Source: Actinomycetota bacterium (GTDB taxonomy: Bacteria > Actinomycetota > Actinomycetes > Nanopelagicales > Nanopelagicaceae). Taken from it: a DNA stretch of 43,212 bases. The notes under the pieces are model-generated. The model made no database searches. It saw only the letters and a program-made list of their open reading frames with translations, and was not told where the DNA came from. Numbering within the stretch: position 1 is the stretch's first letter; each line of letters begins with the position of its first letter. The translations under genes were made by a program, and so were the position numbers. The stretch covers positions 3,091-46,302 of the forward strand of contig JAPLBP010000119.1 in NCBI GenBank assembly GCA_026392695.1, given 5' to 3'. Shown here piece by piece: positions 11,168 through 20,585 of the stretch.

Positions 11168-12979
11168 CTAATTCTTAACGGTAGTTTTCGCTATGGTCGC
11201 CGCATTTGCCCGCACTAACTCCGACTGATTCAAAGGGTACGCTTTAACGGGTGTTGAAGTCGGAGCTACATGACGAGATTGAAGCACGAATGACATAACT
11301 TTTTTGAAAACAGGAGCGCCTAATGTTCCTCCCCAGTGAATTCCTTGTGGGCCTTGAATCGTCACGCTGATTACATAACGAGGAGCGTCCGCAGGTGCAA
11401 AGCCAATAAATGAAGCCGTGTAACCCTTATAGCAATGGCACTTGTCATCAACACGTTGCGCTGTACCAGTCTTACCAGCAACCCTGTAGCCAGGTATGGC
11501 TGCTTCCGGGGCTGTCCCTTGAGCAGACACAACGCTTTCCATCATCAACCTCAATTTCACGGCCGTCTCTGAACTTATAACTTGAACGCTGTCCCTCTTG
11601 GGAGATGGAGTAAAGCGACCATTGCTATCACTTGTACCAGCGATAACGGTCGGCGAAACTCTGACACCGTTATTTGCGACAGTAGCAAAGATACTTGTCG
11701 CTTGCATTGCCGTTAGTGAATAGCCCTGTCCAAATGCCACCGTTGGTGCGGTCGTTCCGCTCCAATCTGAAACATTTGGTAGAACTCCACGAGATTCCCC
11801 TGGAAGACCAGACCCGGTCGCGCTTCCAACTCCGAATTTTGTTAGATACGAATAGAGCACTTGATTGCTCAAGGTTTGGCCAACTTTTATGGCTCCTGTA
11901 TTGCTTGAGATCGCCAAAATTCCTGACGTCGTCAAAATCTGAGTGGGATGTTTTTCGTGATCATGGAAAGTTGTACGAGCGACCTTGAGTGCGTAGGGAA
12001 CGGTGAAGAGTGAAGTCGGAGTGACTTTACCTTCTTCAATTGCTGCAGCCATGGTCATAACTTTGCCTGTTGATCCTGGTTCATAAACATCTTGCACCGA
12101 GGGATTGCGCATCAAACTCAGCGCTACATCTTTCGTGTTATTCGGATCAAATGTTGGGGCTGTTGCGTGAGCCAAAATTTCACCTGTCTTGGGATCCATT
12201 ACTATCACGGTTCCGCTGATTGCCTTGGATTTCTTTACAGCCTCAGATATCGCCTGCGATGCGACCCATTGTACGTCGCGATCGATGGTGAGGCGTACGG
12301 TTGTTCCCGTCTTAGCCGTGATGAGTTCCTGCTGCGAACCTGGAATTTCGGCTCTATATCCGTTTGCGTAACTATATTTTCCTTCAGTTCCTGCGATCGT
12401 TGAATTCATACTTGATTCAAGACCTGCCGCACCCACGCCGGCTTGATTCACGAATCCGAGCAATGACGCGATGAGATTTCCCGATGGGTATTCTCGGACA
12501 TACCCACGTTCGGAATAAAAACCAAATATCTTCTTAACCGAGTTGGCTCGACTCAAGGAGCCGTTGTAGGAAGCAAAAGCGCTTTTCAATGAAATCCACT
12601 GGGCTGGAGTGACGTTTCGGGCGACTAAACTCCAGCGTCGCTTTCCAGTAACTTGAGTCTGAATCTCTGCTTTCGCCATGTGAAGAATCGGCGACGCTAT
12701 TTGGGCAAATCGAACTGGATCTTTTATCAAAGTTTGATCGACAACGACATTTACCGCTGCCACGCTTCGTGCGAACTCAATGCCATTCACATCGGTGATC
12801 GCGCCTCGCTGCGCTGGAGCTGACGAAATTATCAACATTTCTTGCGACGCCATTGCTGAGTATGTACGTGCTTGCGCGCCCTGAATATCGGCTAAACGAA
12901 GTCCAAGTACCCCGATGAGCGTCAGAACAATTAGGGATAGGTATCCGATGCGACTTCGAGAAAGTAGAAAATTAGCCAT
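11168..12979 (-). CDS. ftsI: Penicillin-binding protein, FtsI/PBP3 transpeptidase
   Basis: Catalytic motifs STGK, SSN and KTGTA; dcw position. Confidence 0.94.
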   Translation of the reverse strand: MANFLLSRSRIGYLSLIVLTLIGVLGLRLADIQGAQARTYSAMASQEMLIISSAPAQRGAITDVNGIEFARSVAAVNVVVDQTLIKDPVRFAQIASPILHMAKAEIQTQVTGKRRWSLVARNVTPAQWISLKSAFASYNGSLSRANSVKKIFGFYSERGYVREYPSGNLIASLLGFVNQAGVGAAGLESSMNSTIAGTEGKYSYANGYRAEIPGSQQELITAKTGTTVRLTIDRDVQWVASQAISEAVKKSKAISGTVIVMDPKTGEILAHATAPTFDPNNTKDVALSLMRNPSVQDVYEPGSTGKVMTMAAAIEEGKVTPTSLFTVPYALKVARTTFHDHEKHPTQILTTSGILAISSNTGAIKVGQTLSNQVLYSYLTKFGVGSATGSGLPGESRGVLPNVSDWSGTTAPTVAFGQGYSLTAMQATSIFATVANNGVRVSPTVIAGTSDSNGRFTPSPKRDSVQVISSETAVKLRLMMESVVSAQGTAPEAAIPGYRVAGKTGTAQRVDDKCHCYKGYTASFIGFAPADAPRYVISVTIQGPQGIHWGGTLGAPVFKKVMSFVLQSRHVAPTSTPVKAYPLNQSELVRANAATIAKTTVKN

Positions 12980-13382
12980 TCTTGATTACTGACTTCTCCG
13001 ACGTAGGTGGCGGGGCAATAGAAAGGAATCGAGGGCTTTGGGATTCGACCATTCCTGCTTTGATCGCCTCTGCTGCCAAAACTTCGGGCGAAGATGCCCT
13101 TGCAATCTGCTTCATAACGGCATCGCGCTGGTCGCTTAAGGTCATGACTTGAGCTTGCATTTTATGGAGCTCAAAAGCATCCTGGGCCAGCAATGTGTTG
13201 ATCGCTAAAAGAAGTAATAAACCAACCGCACCAACGAGTGATAGAAATACAGCAAATACCCGACGATCAGCAGTTTCTCCGTTTGCGAAATTTGGAACAA
13301 GTTGCAAAACCGCTCGAGTTGAAGTTCGCGAATCAACCTTTCTTGATCGTGAGTCAACGGGAGCAAGTAGTGGCATTGCCAT
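12972..13382 (-). CDS. ftsL: FtsL-like small membrane division protein
   Basis: Single TM followed by coiled-coil-like region between rsmH and ftsI; assignment mostly positional. Confidence 0.65.
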   Translation of the reverse strand: MAMPLLAPVDSRSRKVDSRTSTRAVLQLVPNFANGETADRRVFAVFLSLVGAVGLLLLLAINTLLAQDAFELHKMQAQVMTLSDQRDAVMKQIARASSPEVLAAEAIKAGMVESQSPRFLSIAPPPTSEKSVIKNG

Positions 13383-14323
13383 TATGCGGCCACTCTTTCA
13401 ACTCCACGAAGGCGCACGGATTGGGAGCGAGAATTGGTTTCAATCTCTTGCTCAGAGGCGAGCTCACTCCCCTTTACAATCATTACAAATTTTGCCGCGT
13501 ATTGCGGAAGATCGACGGGGATCTCCCTTGGAGTACGCGATGTCGTAATATCCATAAAAATCTGCTTTACGATGCGGTCTTCAAGTGATTGAAATGACAT
13601 AACAACTAGGCGACCTCCGACTTTGAGTGCGGAAAGTGCATCTGGAAGGGCTCTTGTCAGCGCCCCAAGTTCGTCATTTACAGCAATACGCAAGGCTTGG
13701 AAAGTGCGCTTGGCTGGATTTCCGCCCGTCCTTCGAGTGGCTGCGGGAATGCTTGCCTTAACCAACTCGGCAAGTTGGACAGTGGAGTTCATCGGAGAAA
13801 TTTCTCGTTGGCGCAGAATTGAATCTACAATTCGAGGTGCAAATTTTTCGTCACCATATTTACGCAAGATCGAAATTAATTCATCTCGACTGCCCGAATT
13901 CACGAGTTCGGCCGCAGTAATTCCTTGGCTTCGATCCATTCGCATGTCGAGCGGGGCGTCCAGAAAGTATGAAAAACCTCTCTCATTCTGATCGATCTGC
14001 ATAGAAGATATGCCCAGATCAAAAAGTATTCCGTCGACTTTCGTGTAACCAAGATCTGCTATCGAGTTGAGTATTTCGTCATATACGCAATGCACACTTA
14101 TAAATCGATCCTGAAATATCTCGAGGCGAGAAGAGGCCTTCGTGATCGCTTCTTGATCTCTATCCAATCCGATAACGACTAACTGAGGATATTTTTTAAG
14201 CAAGGCTTCCGTGTGCCCACCGAGTCCCAATGTTGCATCGATGACAACGGGATTTTTAGATCGCTCGATTGCAGGTGAGAGAAGTTCGACGCAACGATCG
14301 CGCATTACTGAAATATGTTCCAC
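13382..14323 (-). CDS. rsmH: 16S rRNA m4C1402 methyltransferase RsmH (MraW)
   Basis: DATLGLGGHTEALL, SFQSLEDRIVKQ; GTG start with upstream GGGGGAG. Confidence 0.96.
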   Translation of the reverse strand: MEHISVMRDRCVELLSPAIERSKNPVVIDATLGLGGHTEALLKKYPQLVVIGLDRDQEAITKASSRLEIFQDRFISVHCVYDEILNSIADLGYTKVDGILFDLGISSMQIDQNERGFSYFLDAPLDMRMDRSQGITAAELVNSGSRDELISILRKYGDEKFAPRIVDSILRQREISPMNSTVQLAELVKASIPAATRRTGGNPAKRTFQALRIAVNDELGALTRALPDALSALKVGGRLVVMSFQSLEDRIVKQIFMDITTSRTPREIPVDLPQYAAKFVMIVKGSELASEQEIETNSRSQSVRLRGVERVAA

Positions 14324-14380
14324 TTCTCCCCCAATCTGATGCCTAATTTCGAACTTTCATTTCTTACTTATTAACTTCCT

Positions 14381-14487
14381 TGAGAGCTTCTCTCCTCTGG
14401 TCACCGCCGGCCGACGGAACTTTGCGATATCGGCGCCGGGGAAGGGGCGCCGATATATTTGGTCGGCGGTGGCCACAAGAGAGAGGC
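14381..14487 (-). ncRNA. Structured rsmH leader RNA, candidate mraW RNA motif
   Basis: Nested stems on the minus strand: perfect 11-bp inner stem (ATATCGGCGCC 14427-14437 / GGCGCCGATAT 14446-14456), outer CACCGCCG..AC 14402-14415 / GTCGGCGGTG 14462-14471, plus flanking CTCTC/GAGAG pairing; lies between mraZ and rsmH, where the mraW motif is described in actinobacteria. Confidence 0.75.
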
Positions 14488-14498
14488 CTACAAGGCCA

Positions 14499-14930
14499 CT
14501 AGAACAATCCGGGAAACACCTCCTCTGAAACTTCAGCGAATCCGTTTTCGCGATCTGTTAGATATTCATTCCAAGAAGCTGCATCCCAAATTTCGACGCG
14601 TGTATTTGCGCCAATAACCACGCAATCCTTTGTTAGTCCCGCATACGTGCGAAGCCCCTGTGGGATCGTGATTCGACCTTGACGGTCTGGAATTTCATCG
14701 TGAGCGCCGGCAAACATCACGCGCATGTAGTCGCGGGCGGATTTGGATGTAACAGGCGCCTGTCGCAAGCTCTCGGTAATCGTTGCAAATTCGGCGGCGG
14801 GAAAACCATAAAGACATCGCTCTTGGCCCTTGGTAATAACTAAACCACTGGCTAATTCATCGCGGAATTTGGCAGGAAGGATGAGGCGGCCCTTGTCATC
14901 AAGGCGCGGTTCGTGGGTACCGAGAAACAT
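14499..14930 (-). CDS. mraZ: Transcriptional regulator MraZ
   Basis: [26 protein letters not shown] and [13 protein letters not shown] AbrB-like repeats. Confidence 0.97.
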   Translation of the reverse strand: MFLGTHEPRLDDKGRLILPAKFRDELASGLVITKGQERCLYGFPAAEFATITESLRQAPVTSKSARDYMRVMFAGAHDEIPDRQGRITIPQGLRTYAGLTKDCVVIGANTRVEIWDAASWNEYLTDRENGFAEVSEEVFPGLF

Positions 14931-14970
14931 TTCTTTCTGGCCCCCTTCCCCAGGTTCCAGCTAACTAGTT

Positions 14971-15017
14971 CCCCACTTTACTCCATTTCTCTCCATTTTC
15001 AACCACCTATCCCCATT
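14971..15017 (-). promoter_or_regulatory. Putative MraZ-binding repeat array upstream of mraZ
   Basis: Minus-strand units at exact 10-bp spacing: AAGTGGGG (14971), AAATGGAG (14981), AAATGGAG (14991), AGGTGGTT (15001), TAATGGGG (15011); resembles known MraZ TGGGN repeats. Confidence 0.75.
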
Positions 15018-15044
15018 ATTTTCCCTTTTACGCCCTTTTTTTGG

Positions 15045-15074
15045 AAAAAAAATGGCCCTCCATTGTGGAGGGCC
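15045..15074 (-). terminator. Rho-independent terminator downstream of the DUF3040 gene
   Basis: Perfect 9-bp hairpin GGCCCTCCA-CAA-TGGAGGGCC followed by A then T8 on the minus strand. Confidence 0.85.
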
Positions 15075-15090
15075 CAAGGTTCACGTCTAT

Positions 15091-15450
15091 TTACTGATCG
15101 AAATTTCTACGCTCCCAACGATCTTCAAGTCTGGAATTTAGCTTTCCTTTTCCACTCTTCTTGCCCTTGGGCGCGCGCAAAGCGCTTACTCCCGAGAGAG
15201 CCGAAATAGCCAAAATCACTCCAGTGAGGGCGATGACAAAACCTAAGATTCCTACCGGCGTTAATTTCGTAATAAGGCCGCCAAATATCGTGGCTAGCCC
15301 CAATATGGAGAGCCCGACGCCTGCAAGAACGCGGTTTCTGCCCGGATAAAGGCGGGTGCCTGTCAAAGTTGAAACGAGTCGCGGATCATCCGCAGAGAGC
15401 GCTTCCTCCATCTGGGCAAGGAGTTTGCGTTCGTGCTCTGAAAGCGCCAT
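15091..15450 (-). CDS. DUF3040 family membrane protein
   Basis: MALSEHERKLLAQMEEALSADDPRL start, two TM segments; commonly near mraZ in actinobacteria. Confidence 0.85.
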   Translation of the reverse strand: MALSEHERKLLAQMEEALSADDPRLVSTLTGTRLYPGRNRVLAGVGLSILGLATIFGGLITKLTPVGILGFVIALTGVILAISALSGVSALRAPKGKKSGKGKLNSRLEDRWERRNFDQ

Positions 15451-15545
15451 ACCTTCCCCTCCCCGTATCCGATCTTCAACGTAACGACTAACCAGTAGCC
15501 AAACAATAGAACATCTCCCGCGCTAATGCATATTGAAAACTATGC

Positions 15546-16715
15546 CTACTTTTCACGTTCGGGGCGGATTAAACGTCCCGGGCGCACGCTTCCTGCGCCA
15601 AAACGGGCCTGCGCCTTATCCATTGCACCTTCAGCTTCGCGCCACCCACGCTCACGAGAGCCCAAAATCAGTTGTTCTGGAGCCTGAGACTCAAGATTTT
15701 CTAGGCTAACTCCCACCAAGCGAAGTCGAACGCGTTCATGCTTAAGAGCTAAGTAAAGGCTCTTCACAACCTCGTATGTGTCATGTGCACTATCAATTGC
15801 CAAAGGAAGAGTTCGAGAACGATTAATAGTTGTGAAATCTGCAAATCGAACTTTTATCGAAATGGTTTTCGCAAAGAGAGAGCGTTCGCGTAAACGCGCA
15901 GTCGCTTTTTCTGTAAGCCTTAAAAACTCTTTCAAGATCATCTCCGGATCATCTATATCCTGACCGAAAGTTTCAGCAGCGCTAATACTTTTCTCTGGCT
16001 CACTTGTTACTACATCTCTGTAATCGCGTCCCCATGCGAGTTCGAAAATTGCTGCGCCACTTGCATCACCAAGAGCCCGCATTAAAGTTGTGCGTGGCGT
16101 ATTAGCGATATCTTCCACGGTCCGCAGCCCCAACCTTTCTAGCGCTTCTGTCGTCTTTGGTCCAACTCCCCAAATGGCAGACACCGGTAGCGGGTGAAGA
16201 AAATTGAGAATTCGATCAGCAGGAATTTCTAGCATTCCATTCGGCTTACATCTGTCTGAAGCTAATTTTGCAATAAATTTTGAAGGAGCAATTCCGACAG
16301 AACATGTTATGCCTTCTTGCTTCTCCACCTTTGCACGAATTGCGACACCAATCTGGCGCCCAGTCCCAAGAAGTTTGCGCGAGCCCGTGACATCGAGAAA
16401 AGCTTCATCGACAGAAATTGGTTCGACGTGCGGAGTGAATTCTCGAAATATCTCCATGATGCGAGCCGATATTTCACCGTAGCGCCCGTGCATGGGTGGG
16501 ACGAAAATTGCTTTCGGAGCAAGCCTTTGTGCTTTACCCACGGGCATTGCCGCACGAATTCCATAAGTTCTCGCTAAGTAGTTTGCCGAAAGCACCACTC
16601 CCCGCGCACCAGCACCAACGACCACGGCTTTGCCTTTAAGGGATGGATCATCACGCTCCGCCACTGATGCGAAGAATGCATCCATGTCTACATGCAAGAT
16701 AGTGGCGGCGGTCAT
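15546..16715 (-). CDS. dinB: DNA polymerase IV (DinB, Y family)
   Basis: Catalytic motifs HVDMDAFFASV and SVDEAFLDVTG intact; ends RPGRLIRPE; 4-bp overlap with dnaE2. Confidence 0.93.
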   Translation of the reverse strand: MTAATILHVDMDAFFASVAERDDPSLKGKAVVVGAGARGVVLSANYLARTYGIRAAMPVGKAQRLAPKAIFVPPMHGRYGEISARIMEIFREFTPHVEPISVDEAFLDVTGSRKLLGTGRQIGVAIRAKVEKQEGITCSVGIAPSKFIAKLASDRCKPNGMLEIPADRILNFLHPLPVSAIWGVGPKTTEALERLGLRTVEDIANTPRTTLMRALGDASGAAIFELAWGRDYRDVVTSEPEKSISAAETFGQDIDDPEMILKEFLRLTEKATARLRERSLFAKTISIKVRFADFTTINRSRTLPLAIDSAHDTYEVVKSLYLALKHERVRLRLVGVSLENLESQAPEQLILGSRERGWREAEGAMDKAQARFGAGSVRPGRLIRPEREK

Positions 16716-19700
16716 ACAACGAGCGTACTTCTACTTTGTGTGTACTTTTCGTAAGCGGCACGCAATTCCCATGCCCCAGTAGCGCGTATTGAAACTCCAC
16801 GTGGCCCAGTCCGTCGCACCTCTCCTCGTACGAGGAAGAGCCATGAATGAAAAAGGACATCCGCATAGTTCTGCTGGGCGTCAGTAAAAAAAGTTGCGTC
16901 GTTGCAGCCATATCCATCATCCAAAGTAAGGAAAATGACGCGTCTGCCCGAACGCACTGGAGGAGTCTGGAGAGCAACTTTTACCCCAGCCACTAGAACA
17001 GATGAGCCTGACCGCTGAGCAAGTAAATCCGAAGATTTAACGGCACCAATCTCGTTAAGGAATTCGGCATAAAATTCCAAGAGATGGTGAGAAACATCCA
17101 TTCCCAAATGATCGATCTCATAACGCACTTTTTCACTTGCATCTAAATCTGGTAAACCACTTGAAATAAGCGCTGGAGGAATGAAACCAAAATTCAATTG
17201 CGATCCACCCAAAGAACTATGACCAGGTGAGCGATGAAGATCATTTAAGTGCAAGAGCAAATCACGCCGATTAATCCCCTCAAGATTCTTTCCTTCTGAG
17301 TGATCGGAGTCGATGGAATGAACTACATCAAATGCCCCAACAAGGATCAATCTCTCTGTTGTAGGAAAGGATGCGCCTGACCGAGAGTAAAAGTCAGCCA
17401 GATCTAAATAAGGTTGGCCGTGAATAATTGATTCGACTTCTTGGCTACTTATTCCATCTAAATCAGTGAAAGACATTCGGATTGCGTATCCTCGTGCATC
17501 TGGCATGACAAGCACTCTTCCCGTACTCGCTCCATCAATAACGGCAACTGGCTGGCGGCCACTTCCAGGATTTACACGTTCAACTCGGTAGGAAGAACTT
17601 GATCGATTGATATCTAAGGGAGCAATTGTGATTCCTAATTGACGTGCATCATCAAGAATTAGCCTCTTTGGATACATACCCGGATCATGAGTAAGAACTC
17701 CAGCAATAAAAGCGGCTGGGTGATGTGCCTTAAGCCATGCTGATTGATATGTTGGAAGAGCAAAGGCCGCAGCATGTGCTTTACAGAAACCAAAAGAGGC
17801 AAAGGCGCGCAGAACCTCCCACATTGCAGCCACTGTAGGTAGGTCATAGCCACGCGCGAGTGCGGTCGGATAAAACCAATCACAGACCTCTTGCTGTCCT
17901 TCGCGGCTACCTAGCGCTCGACGTCTTTCATCAGCTTGAGCAAGGGTGCAGCCAGTAAGAATGGCAATAATCCAGATTACTTGTTCGTGAAAAACCACAA
18001 CCCCTTCGGTTTCGCGTAAAACCTCGTAGAGATCCGGATGAATAATTTGCGCAGGGGTCCATCCATGACGAGCGCTAAGAAAAGGGCGAATCATGTCGCT
18101 CTTCACTGGTCCGGGGCGGAAAAGTGAGATATCAATAATGAGATCAGTGAATGTTTCAGGCGCTAATTTTCCTACAAGCTCACGTTGGCCTGGGCTTTCG
18201 ACTTGAAAAATACCTAACGTGCGCGTAGATCTAATAAGGTCAAATGTTGCTTGGTCATCTAACGCGATAGCGTCGATATCAAGTCCCTTACTTTCCAAAC
18301 GTTCCACCTCTTTTATCGCATATGCAATAGTTGATTGCATACGAACACCCAAAATGTCTAGCTTCAATAATCCAACGGCTTCAACATCATCCCTATCAAA
18401 TTCCACCATGGGGTAACCGCCGGCATTGACCTGCAATGGAGCACCATCCAAAAAAGCTCCATCAGCAAGGACCACCGCACACGGGCGCATCGCAGGCAAT
18501 AGTCATCGCCGTCAATGGACTTGTGAGATTCAAACTACGTAATTCTGGAAGGCTAGAAAGTGCCTGAGAGATATTTCGGGCGCGAACATGAGGTAGTGAT
18601 TTTGCTATGAGATCAATTTCAACAAAGGGAAGACCTAGAGCGGTGCCTGTATCTCGAATGGCGTGCCGCGCACGATAGGTATCCACCATTGCAACTGTGG
18701 CACAGCGAGATGTGTTGCCAGGATGACTCCATTTGGAATCTCCATAACGCTTGAAAACAAGATCGTAAATTTCCAGTCGACGAGCTGACTCAACATCGAT
18801 ATCAATATCGGGAAGCGCTCTACGAAGCGGAGAGCAAAATCTCTCCATCAGCAGACCGTGTTTCAAAGGATCGACTCCGGAGATTCCCAACAAATGACAG
18901 ATAAGTGAACCTGCTCCACTACCCCGCGCTGCTACACGAATACCGCGATCACGTGCCATATCCGTAATATCTGCAACAGTGAGAAAATATGACTCATACC
19001 CCAAGGTTGCAACAGTTGCTAACTCATCATCTAAACGTTGGCGCGCTTGTGAAATTGTCGCGCTATCGTGATATCTCCAATTCAGACCAGCCTCAGATCT
19101 ACTACGTAATAAGGATTGCATCTGTAAGGAGGAATCCGCGCCGACGACATGTGGCTCGGGTAAGTGGATACCGCCTAAACCAATGTCGCGAGTAGGAGAA
19201 AGTATCGTGCGCTCGACCCACTCTTGAGTTGTAGCGAGTAATTCATGTGCCGAGCGCTCTCCTGCCGCACGTGCAATTTCATGAGCAATAGCAATCATCT
19301 CTTCACCAGATTTGAGAAATGCTTCAGCATTTTTCCTCTCAACATGGCGAGTGTTCAATGGGACTAACTGTCGAGCAGAATCCAAGATATCTGCGACTGG
19401 TCCGTCATCTCGATTGAGCATTCGAACAGCGTTAGTCACTACCGCAGAAATTTTGTAATCACGAGCAAAAATCAAGGATCTGGCGGCGTGCGCAGTAGAG
19501 CGAGGTCCATCTCCTGCAACTAAATGAGATACACACTCAATTGCATGGTCGGCAAACAATTCGCGAGTTAGGTTGAACCGCTCACTTGCTAAATCTGACC
19601 GTCGAAGTGCGATTGCCCCACCTACGGGTGACTCGGGTCCGTGTAGGACTAAAAGATTGCTGCTGTATTCGCTGAAACGTTGTAGAAAATCTAAACTGAG

Positions 19701-20099
19701 AACGGGGGTCGAACTTCGAATAAGTATTCCATCGCGTGATGTGTATGTATGGAGTGAGGTCAGTAGTCTACAAAGCGAGCGCCATCCACCTTCGCTATGA
19801 GCAAGAATGGTGATACGTGGCAATTTCTTTCTGTCTAAATTTTTAGATAAATCTTTTACTGAAGATCCACTCAAATCGATTGCGCAATCGATTCCCATAA
19901 TTGGCGCAATTCCATAATCGACACAGCTTTGAGCGAATCGAATCGCTCCAGCAAGACCATCACGGTCGGTAAGAGCAAGAGCGGACATTTCAAATTCACT
20001 GGCTCGCGCAACAAGATCCTGTGGCATTGTTGTTCCATATTTGAATGAATAGGCGCTACAAACACGCAAGTGCGTAAATTTCGTGAATTTTCCAGCCAT
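16712..20099 (-). pseudogene. dnaE2: Error-prone DNA polymerase DnaE2 (C-family), split into two frames (ORFs 18462..20132 and 16712..18499)
   Basis: N-terminal ORF: PHP start THLRVCSAYSFKYGTTMP, catalytic PDIDIDVESARR. C-terminal ORF: MRPCAVVLADG, FDRDDVEAVGLLKLDILGVRMQSTIAY, HEQVIWI. Frame break near 18490. Could be an assembly error. Confidence 0.8.
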
Positions 20100-20110
20100 G
20101 TCGCCAACAC

Positions 20111-20422
20111 CTACAGAACGGTGATGCGCCACGTACCTGTGACCTCATCACGTTCAATTTCGAAAGTCGTCAGCGCTCCGATCGGAGCTGCCTCTACGCG
20201 CCAAAGAGCACGAGCGCCATCATCTGGGCGATAGATGCCATCGCTAATCCGATTCCACCATCCACCTGCCTCACACCATCGCGAGAGCACTGTATGGATG
20301 CGAAACCGTCTTCCACGAAAAGTGAACTCCACGGGAGTCGAACCATCGGCAAGAACCTCATGAGCTTGGACCTGGCTTACCTGAGCCCGTTTAATGGCAG
20401 CGCTAGCAGCAGGAGGCGTCAT
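20111..20422 (-). CDS. DUF6504-like small protein associated with the translesion-synthesis cassette
   Basis: FRGRRFRIHTVLSRWCEAGGWW and WRVEAAPIG; ATG at 20422 preferred over the TTG start at 20461 in the ORF track. Confidence 0.6.
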   Translation of the reverse strand: MTPPAASAAIKRAQVSQVQAHEVLADGSTPVEFTFRGRRFRIHTVLSRWCEAGGWWNRISDGIYRPDDGARALWRVEAAPIGALTTFEIERDEVTGTWRITVL

Positions 20423-20459
20423 TTCTGAGGGTTCCTGGCTTGGGGTGTGTAATTCGAAC

Positions 20460-20487
20460 AAAAAAAAAAAAAATAGCCCTCTGGGCT
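20460..20487 (-). terminator. Rho-independent terminator downstream of the MFS gene
   Basis: AGCCC-AGA-GGGCT hairpin followed by A and a 14-nt T tract on the minus strand. Confidence 0.7.
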
Positions 20488-20585
20488 GACAAGAGCAAGC
20501 CCACCTCAGATCGTGCTCGGACAGGCCCGGACACGTCTGGCTAGAGTCCTAAGAGGGACGTTTTAGGCGTGATTTGCCCACTTCT

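Noticed and set aside
20460-20473. A14 homopolymer as a phase-variation tract
   Set aside because: It lies outside coding sequence and is better explained as the T-tract of the MFS terminator on the minus strand.
20423-20475. Possible LexA/SOS box upstream of the dnaE2 cassette (TTGTTCGAATTAC)
   Set aside because: Only a half-site/TTCGAA is present; no GAACN4GTTC-type full site was found by eye.
20474-20585. tRNA or integron attC site in the structured intergenic region
   Set aside because: No cloverleaf or T-loop consensus, and no RYYYAAC/GTTRRRY core pair.
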